Source of the DNA: Betaproteobacteria bacterium
Lineage (GTDB): Bacteria; Pseudomonadota; Gammaproteobacteria; Burkholderiales; Thiobacillaceae
Assembly (NCBI GenBank): GCA_016234655.1
Contig: JACRAU010000023.1
Span: forward strand, 136,861-200,860
DNA: 64,000 nt
Direction of reading: 5' to 3'
Shown: positions 60,036-64,000 of the stretch, in pieces
Numbering within the stretch: position 1 is the stretch's first letter
Layout of the letters: the number at the start of each line of letters is the position of its first letter
The notes under the pieces: generated by a model
The model's input: the letters and a program-made list of their open reading frames with translations, nothing else
Told to the model about the DNA's origin: nothing
Databases searched by the model: none
Position numbers and translations under genes: made by a program

Positions 60036-61034
60036 ATGAATATCGACGGCAAAAAGGTATTGGTCACCGGGGCGGGCGGCTTCATCGGTAGCCACCTGGC
60101 GGAGGCGCTGCTGGCACGGGGCTGCGAGGTGCGCGCCTTCGTCCATTACAACGCCTTCAATAGCTGGGGCTGGCTGGATACGCTGCCCGAGACGCAACGC
60201 CGCAATCTCGATGTCTTCGCCGGCGATATCCGCGACCCGCATGGCGTGGCCCAGGCGGTGGCGGGTTGCGAAGTGGTGTTCCACCTGGCGGCGCTGATCG
60301 GCATTCCCTATTCCTATCATTCGCCCGACACCTATGTGGATACCAATATCAAGGGCACCCTCAATGCCTTGCAGGCTGCCCGCCAGCACGGCACCGGCCG
60401 CTTGGTGGTGACCTCCACCTCGGAGGTCTACGGCACCGCTCGTTACGTGCCGATCGACGAGGCCCATCCGATGCAGGGCCAGTCGCCCTACAGCGCCAGC
60501 AAGATCGGCGCCGACCGCCTGGCCGAGTCCTTCCACAAGTCCTTCGATCTGCCGGTGATCATCGCCCGGCCGTTCAACACCTATGGCCCGCGCCAATCGG
60601 CCCGGGCCGTCATCCCGACGGTGATCAGCCAATTGCTGGCCGGCCAGACCGAGTTGAAGCTGGGCAACCTGAGCCCGACCCGCGACTTCAATTTCGTCCG
60701 CGACGTGGCGGCGGCCTTCATCGCGCTGGCCGAGGCGGACGCGGCAGTGGGGCAGGAGGTGAATATCGCCGGCGGCCGGGAATACGCCATCGACGAGGTG
60801 GTGGACCGGTTGATCGCGGCGATCGACCCGGCTGCCCGGGTGGTGACCGACGAGGAACGCCTGCGCCCCGATGCCTCCGAGGTCTACCGCCTGCTGGGCG
60901 ACAACCGCAAGCTGTTCGAGCTGACATCGTGGCGGCCGAGCGTCGACCTGGATGCGGGCTTGGCCGAAACCATCGCCTGGTTCCGCGCGGCGGACAATCT
61001 CGCCCGCTACAAGGCCTGGCGTTACAACCTATGA
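60036..61034 (+). CDS. NAD-dependent sugar 4,6-dehydratase/epimerase (LegB-like SDR)
   Basis: The product is 332 aa, extended SDR. The NAD site is VLVTGAGGFIGSHLAEAL near residue 8. The catalytic Ser/Tyr/Lys are in TSTSEVYG and SPYSASKIGADRL, and PFNTYGPRQSARAVIPTV is typical. It is closest in type to LegB-type UDP-GlcNAc 4,6-dehydratases and GDP-mannose dehydratases. This would be a second dehydratase beside pseB, suggesting a second sugar. The substrate is inferred. Confidence 0.82.
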   Translation: MNIDGKKVLVTGAGGFIGSHLAEALLARGCEVRAFVHYNAFNSWGWLDTLPETQRRNLDVFAGDIRDPHGVAQAVAGCEVVFHLAALIGIPYSYHSPDTYVDTNIKGTLNALQAARQHGTGRLVVTSTSEVYGTARYVPIDEAHPMQGQSPYSASKIGADRLAESFHKSFDLPVIIARPFNTYGPRQSARAVIPTVISQLLAGQTELKLGNLSPTRDFNFVRDVAAAFIALAEADAAVGQEVNIAGGREYAIDEVVDRLIAAIDPAARVVTDEERLRPDASEVYRLLGDNRKLFELTSWRPSVDLDAGLAETIAWFRAADNLARYKAWRYNL

Positions 61035-61044
61035 GGGGCATGCG

Positions 61045-61758
61045 ATGCGAGCCGTGATCATGGCCGGCGGCAAGGGGACTCGCCTGCGGCCCTATACCAC
61101 CCTGATCCCCAAACCGCTGGTGCCGCTGGGCGGCAAGTACTCGATCCTGGAGATCGTGATCGGCCAGTTGGCACGACAGGGCTTCACCCATATCACCCTG
61201 GCCGTGAGCCACATGGCCCAATTGGTGATGGCCTATTTCGGCGATGGCCGGCGCTTCGGCGTGCGGCTGGATTACTCGCTGGAAGAAGAGGAGCTGAGTA
61301 CCATCGGCCCGCTGACCTTGCTGGACGACCTGCCGGAGCACTTCCTGGTGATGAACGGCGACATCCTGTGCGACATCGACTACGGCGCCTTTCTCCAGCG
61401 CCACATTGCTGCCTCTGGCCCGGCCACCGTCTCCGTCTGTCGGCGGCAGCAGAAGATCGACTTCGGCGTGCTGGGCTACAACGAGGCCAACGAGCTGACG
61501 AGCTTCCAGGAAAAACCCGTGCGCGAGTATGACGTCAGCATGGGCATCTTCTGCCTGCGCCGGGACGTGGTGGCGGCCCTGCCGCGCGGCCGGCGCTATG
61601 GCTTCGACAACCTCATGCTCGATGGGCTCGCCTCGGGGCTGGCGATCAAAGTCGCGCCGTTCGACGGTTTCTGGCTCGATATCGGCCGCCCCGACGACTA
61701 CCAGTACGCGGATGAACACTTCCCGGAGATCGCCGCCCGTCTGGGGATCGCGGATTGA
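61045..61758 (+). CDS. Sugar-1-phosphate nucleotidyltransferase
   Basis: The product is 237 aa. NTP-transferase fold: the pyrophosphorylase motif is IMAGGKGTRLRPYTTLIPKP at residues 5-24, followed by FLVMNGDILCDID near 98 and SFQEKPV near 155. It lacks the hexapeptide-repeat domain of GlmU. It should activate a sugar phosphate as an NDP-sugar for the neighbouring SDR enzymes; PtmE-like enzymes in legionaminic acid pathways are one parallel. ATG 61045 was chosen; the longer frame from 60952 lies in the previous gene. Confidence 0.85.
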   Translation: MRAVIMAGGKGTRLRPYTTLIPKPLVPLGGKYSILEIVIGQLARQGFTHITLAVSHMAQLVMAYFGDGRRFGVRLDYSLEEEELSTIGPLTLLDDLPEHFLVMNGDILCDIDYGAFLQRHIAASGPATVSVCRRQQKIDFGVLGYNEANELTSFQEKPVREYDVSMGIFCLRRDVVAALPRGRRYGFDNLMLDGLASGLAIKVAPFDGFWLDIGRPDDYQYADEHFPEIAARLGIAD

Positions 61759-62639
61759 CGCGAATCCTGGTCACCGGGGCATCCGGGGCCTTGGGCCGGG
61801 CGGTTGTGGCTCGACTGAAAACGCTCGGTGAGCAGCAGCTCGTCACCCTCGGTCGCCGCGACGAATCCGGCCTCGACCTGTGTGACCGCGCGGCCCTGCT
61901 CGCTGCCTTGGATGCCCACGGCCCCGATCTGATCTTGCACCTCGCGGCCCGTTTCCAGGGCGAGCTCGAAGACCTCTATCCGATCAACGTCGGGGTCGCC
62001 AAGACCCTGCTCGACTGGGCGGTGGGGCGCGAAGTCCGCGTCGTGCTGGTCGGCTCCGCCGCCGAATACGGCATCGTCGCGGCGGCCGACAATCCTATCG
62101 CCGAAGACCGCGTCCTGGCGCCGGTTTCGGTGTACGGCTTGAGCAAGGCCTGGCAAACCCAACTTATGGGCGTGTATGCCGCACGCGGCGTGGACGTGGT
62201 CTGCGCCCGGGTATTCAACCTGATCGGGCCGGGCATCTCATCCCAGCTCTTCGCCGGCCGCCTGGAAGACGGCATTCGGGCCGTACTGGTCGGCGAGGCG
62301 ACGGAGATACGGGTCGGCGACTTGTCGGCCATTCGCGATTATCTCTCCACCGACGAGGCCGCCCGGCAATTGCTGCGCATCGCCGGGCGGGGGAGGGCGG
62401 GCGAGATCCACCATGTCGCCAGCGGCGTGCCGGTGAGCATGCGCGAGCTGGCCCGCAAGCGTCTGGCGGCTGCCGGTTTGCCCATGGGTGTCCTGCGCGA
62501 ATCGCCGAGCTATTCCAACCATGTGGGCTACGACGTGCCCGCCATCCATGCGGACATGCGGAAAACGCAGCGCTTGCCGGACCAGCCGGCCAAGCATTGC
62601 CTGAAGGGCTTGGCCGAGATGAACGAGGGGATGGCATGA
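61755..62639 (+). CDS. NAD-dependent epimerase/reductase (SDR)
   Basis: The product is 294 aa. Rossmann motif RILVTGASGALGRAVVARL near residue 3; catalytic Tyr/Lys in SVYGLSKAWQTQL near 131; RVFNLIGPGISSQLFAGRL near 155 recalls GDP-4-keto-6-deoxy-mannose reductases. It starts at TTG 61755, overlapping the previous TGA. With the dehydratase at 60036 it could make a 6-deoxy sugar. Its stop overlaps a 13-codon mini-ORF. Confidence 0.8.
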   Translation: MTRILVTGASGALGRAVVARLKTLGEQQLVTLGRRDESGLDLCDRAALLAALDAHGPDLILHLAARFQGELEDLYPINVGVAKTLLDWAVGREVRVVLVGSAAEYGIVAAADNPIAEDRVLAPVSVYGLSKAWQTQLMGVYAARGVDVVCARVFNLIGPGISSQLFAGRLEDGIRAVLVGEATEIRVGDLSAIRDYLSTDEAARQLLRIAGRGRAGEIHHVASGVPVSMRELARKRLAAAGLPMGVLRESPSYSNHVGYDVPAIHADMRKTQRLPDQPAKHCLKGLAEMNEGMA

Positions 62640-62677
62640 GTGTCATTGCCACCAAGAATATCGAGGGCGGTAAATGA
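62636..62677 (+). other. 13-codon mini-ORF bridging two genes
   Basis: An ATG overlapping the SDR stop (ATGA) opens MSVIATKNIEGGK, and its TGA overlaps the ATG of the next glycosyltransferase (ATGA). It may keep ribosomes moving between the two genes, or be a remnant. No ribosome site is needed if translation is coupled. Confidence 0.4.
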
Positions 62678-63813
62678 CTGAACCCTTGGCGGCCATGAAC
62701 GGCGGCCGCCCAAGCCATCTGGAGGGTGATGTCGGGCTCTTCAGCGCTTACATCATGGGCGAGGCACGGTTTGGCCCGGTTTTGCTCGATCGTCTTGGCC
62801 TGGACAAGCATCCCTTGGGGCCAAGCGTTTTGTTTGCTTTGGATGCCGTGCGCCAGGAGGACTTCGAGAGCGCCGGCACAATATTCAGGCACCTTGCGAC
62901 CGATGCGCAGTTGCTGCCCGCGCTGGATCGCACCCTGCAATACCTGTGCAAAGTCACGACAGCATTCGCTTATGCCAAGCTTCTGGAAGCCTGTAGCCAG
63001 GCCGTGGTCGAGGTCATCGGTCGGCATTTGGCGACCGATGCCGGCCAACGGCTGGTGCTGGAATTTTTCCTCTATTTCGGCAAATTCAAAGAAGCCGAGC
63101 AAGTCCTCGCCGCCTTGCCGGCCACGGCCGTGCCGGATTACCGTGCCGAGCTGCAACGGGCGCGTTTGCGCTTGGAACTGTTTACCCCACGCAAGCGCTT
63201 CAGCTTCTGCCTGCTCACCTGGAACCGCGCCGATCTGTTGGATCGCTGCCTGACCGATCTCAAGGCCAAGGTGGCGGGCCAGGATTACGAGATCGTCGTC
63301 GGCGTCAACGCCTCGACCGACCACACCGCGCAAGTGCTGGCCAAGCACGGCATCCAGAACGTGTTATGGAACTCGCGCAACGATTCCATCGACTACTATC
63401 GCGCAGTGTTCGACGCGGCGGCTGGCGAATACATCGTCGAGATCGACGACAACGTGGTGGAATTCCCCATCGGTTTCGACCGCTTATTGGAAGACCACCT
63501 CCAGGCCTTTCCAGACTTCGGCTACATCGGCATCCAGCCCACGCGTTTGTTCTTGAGCACCGGCCAGGAAGAGAGCATGGTGATCGCCGACTACGGCGAG
63601 CTACGTGCTGGCGATCTCACCATGTACCTCGGCCCGGTTTGGGGCTGCTGCGCGATCCTGCGCAATCGCGATTACCGCCGGATCAACGGTTTCTACGGAA
63701 TCCGCATGTCCAAGGAGATCGGCGAAGAGCCGCAACTCATGCGCAAGCTGCTGATGCACGGCAAGAGAAGCGGCCAGATTATCGGGCCGAGGCTGGTGAA
63801 GGCCTTTCCCTAA
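62674..63813 (+). CDS. GT2-like glycosyltransferase with helical N-terminal extension
   Basis: The product is 379 aa. The first 170 residues are helical and unassigned. A GT-A domain follows (FSFCLLTWNRADLLDRCL near residue 175), with IVEIDDNVVEFP near 255 as the probable DXD-type metal site and GPVWGCCAILRN near 320. It likely adds a sugar in the same cluster, whose last plus-strand gene it is. The start is ATG 62674, after GAGGGCGG. Confidence 0.8.
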   Translation: MTEPLAAMNGGRPSHLEGDVGLFSAYIMGEARFGPVLLDRLGLDKHPLGPSVLFALDAVRQEDFESAGTIFRHLATDAQLLPALDRTLQYLCKVTTAFAYAKLLEACSQAVVEVIGRHLATDAGQRLVLEFFLYFGKFKEAEQVLAALPATAVPDYRAELQRARLRLELFTPRKRFSFCLLTWNRADLLDRCLTDLKAKVAGQDYEIVVGVNASTDHTAQVLAKHGIQNVLWNSRNDSIDYYRAVFDAAAGEYIVEIDDNVVEFPIGFDRLLEDHLQAFPDFGYIGIQPTRLFLSTGQEESMVIADYGELRAGDLTMYLGPVWGCCAILRNRDYRRINGFYGIRMSKEIGEEPQLMRKLLMHGKRSGQIIGPRLVKAFP

Positions 63814-63841
63814 GCCAACGATCGTGCCGAGCAAATAAAAA

Positions 63842-63867
63842 CGGGGCCTCACTCACGCGAGGCCCCG
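63842..63867 (-). terminator. Intrinsic terminator of the leftward gene at the window end
   Basis: A perfect 9-bp stem (CGGGGCCTC, 63842-63850, with GAGGCCCCG, 63859-63867) has an 8-nt loop. Read on the minus strand, TTTTTATTT follows the stem. On the plus strand no T-tract follows, so it mainly serves the leftward gene. Confidence 0.88.
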
Positions 63868-63894
63868 CTCAAAACAGCCTAAGCCGTTAAAGCC

Positions 63895-64000
63895 TTACCT
63901 ACCCAAGGTAAAACTCCCCTGGGAAAGCTGACCGATCCAGTTAAAGGCATTGGTCACGCTCTTACCCGTCAGCACCGGGATCGCATAGAAAGTATAAGTA
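63895..64000 (-). CDS. C-terminal fragment of an unidentified leftward gene
   Basis: The last 34 codons of a minus-strand frame end at TAA (63897-63895) just upstream of a strong terminator. The visible peptide ends NAFNWIGQLSQGSFTLGR and is preceded by TYTFYAIPVLTGKSVT. Alternating hydrophobic and polar residues suggest beta structure. Nothing more can be said; the gene continues past the window. Confidence 0.55.
   Translation of the reverse strand, partial: TYTFYAIPVLTGKSVTNAFNWIGQLSQGSFTLGR

Noticed and set aside
57999..60632. 877-aa open frame on the minus strand opposite the giant transferase and the next glycosyltransferase
   Set aside because: It is the mirror frame of well-supported plus-strand genes, with His/Gln/Asp-rich composition and no domain.

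Overview
This window reads as a piece of the chromosome of a GC-rich betaproteobacterium, probably from the Rhodocyclales or Nitrosomonadales. The gene order supports this: accA-tilS, then ndk-rlmN-pilW-rodZ-ispG-hisS-yfgM-bamB-der, then hfq-hflX-hflK-hflC-DUF2065-hisZ-purA, then rnr-rlmB. That series, with hisZ beside purA and pilW beside rlmN, is the classic betaproteobacterial layout. The genus cannot be fixed from the sequence alone. Coding density is high. Almost every gene lies on the plus strand, many junctions are ATGA or TGATG overlaps, and GTG and TTG starts are common.

Positions 1-38700 are mostly housekeeping. The 3' part of purL opens the window, facing a GAF/HD-GYP cyclic-di-GMP phosphodiesterase. 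typA follows and ends in a 91-bp-period tandem repeat. Next come mtfA, a thioredoxin, a class I aminotransferase, an Ala/Pro-rich small lipoprotein, roxA, slyD, accA, tilS and a SPOR protein. The ndk-to-der operon makes RNA-modification, pilus, morphogenesis, isoprenoid, translation and outer-membrane assembly proteins. A GalT-like transferase and a GGDEF-EAL protein sit between der and hfq. After the hfq-to-purA operon come a long hairpin, a bidirectional terminator and a leftward tRNA-Leu(CAG) whose promoter overlaps the start of rnr. At the rnr/rlmB junction the beginning of rlmB is present twice. hpt and mtnP close this part and together can recycle hypoxanthine from methylthioinosine.

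Positions 38700-63820 are an accessory block for the flagellar filament and, by inference, its glycosylation. A sigma-28 promoter drives a short flagellin resembling those of Alphaproteobacteria, followed by an unknown protein and by FlbT and FlaF, regulators best known from Alphaproteobacteria. About 22 kb of sugar genes follow on the same strand: a PseB-type dehydratase, two SpsF-type cytidylyltransferases, a NeuB-family nonulosonate synthase, reductases, two GNAT acetyltransferases, two methyltransferases, a DegT aminotransferase, several glycosyltransferases, a 1994-residue multi-domain glycosyl/methyltransferase, and a second nucleotide-sugar set. No flippase, ABC exporter or polymerase gene lies among them. 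This fits cytoplasmic glycosylation of a protein such as flagellin better than O-antigen export, but the link is inference.

The last 106 bases hold the C-terminal end of a leftward gene with its own terminator. No rRNA, CRISPR array, phage gene or complete insertion sequence was seen.
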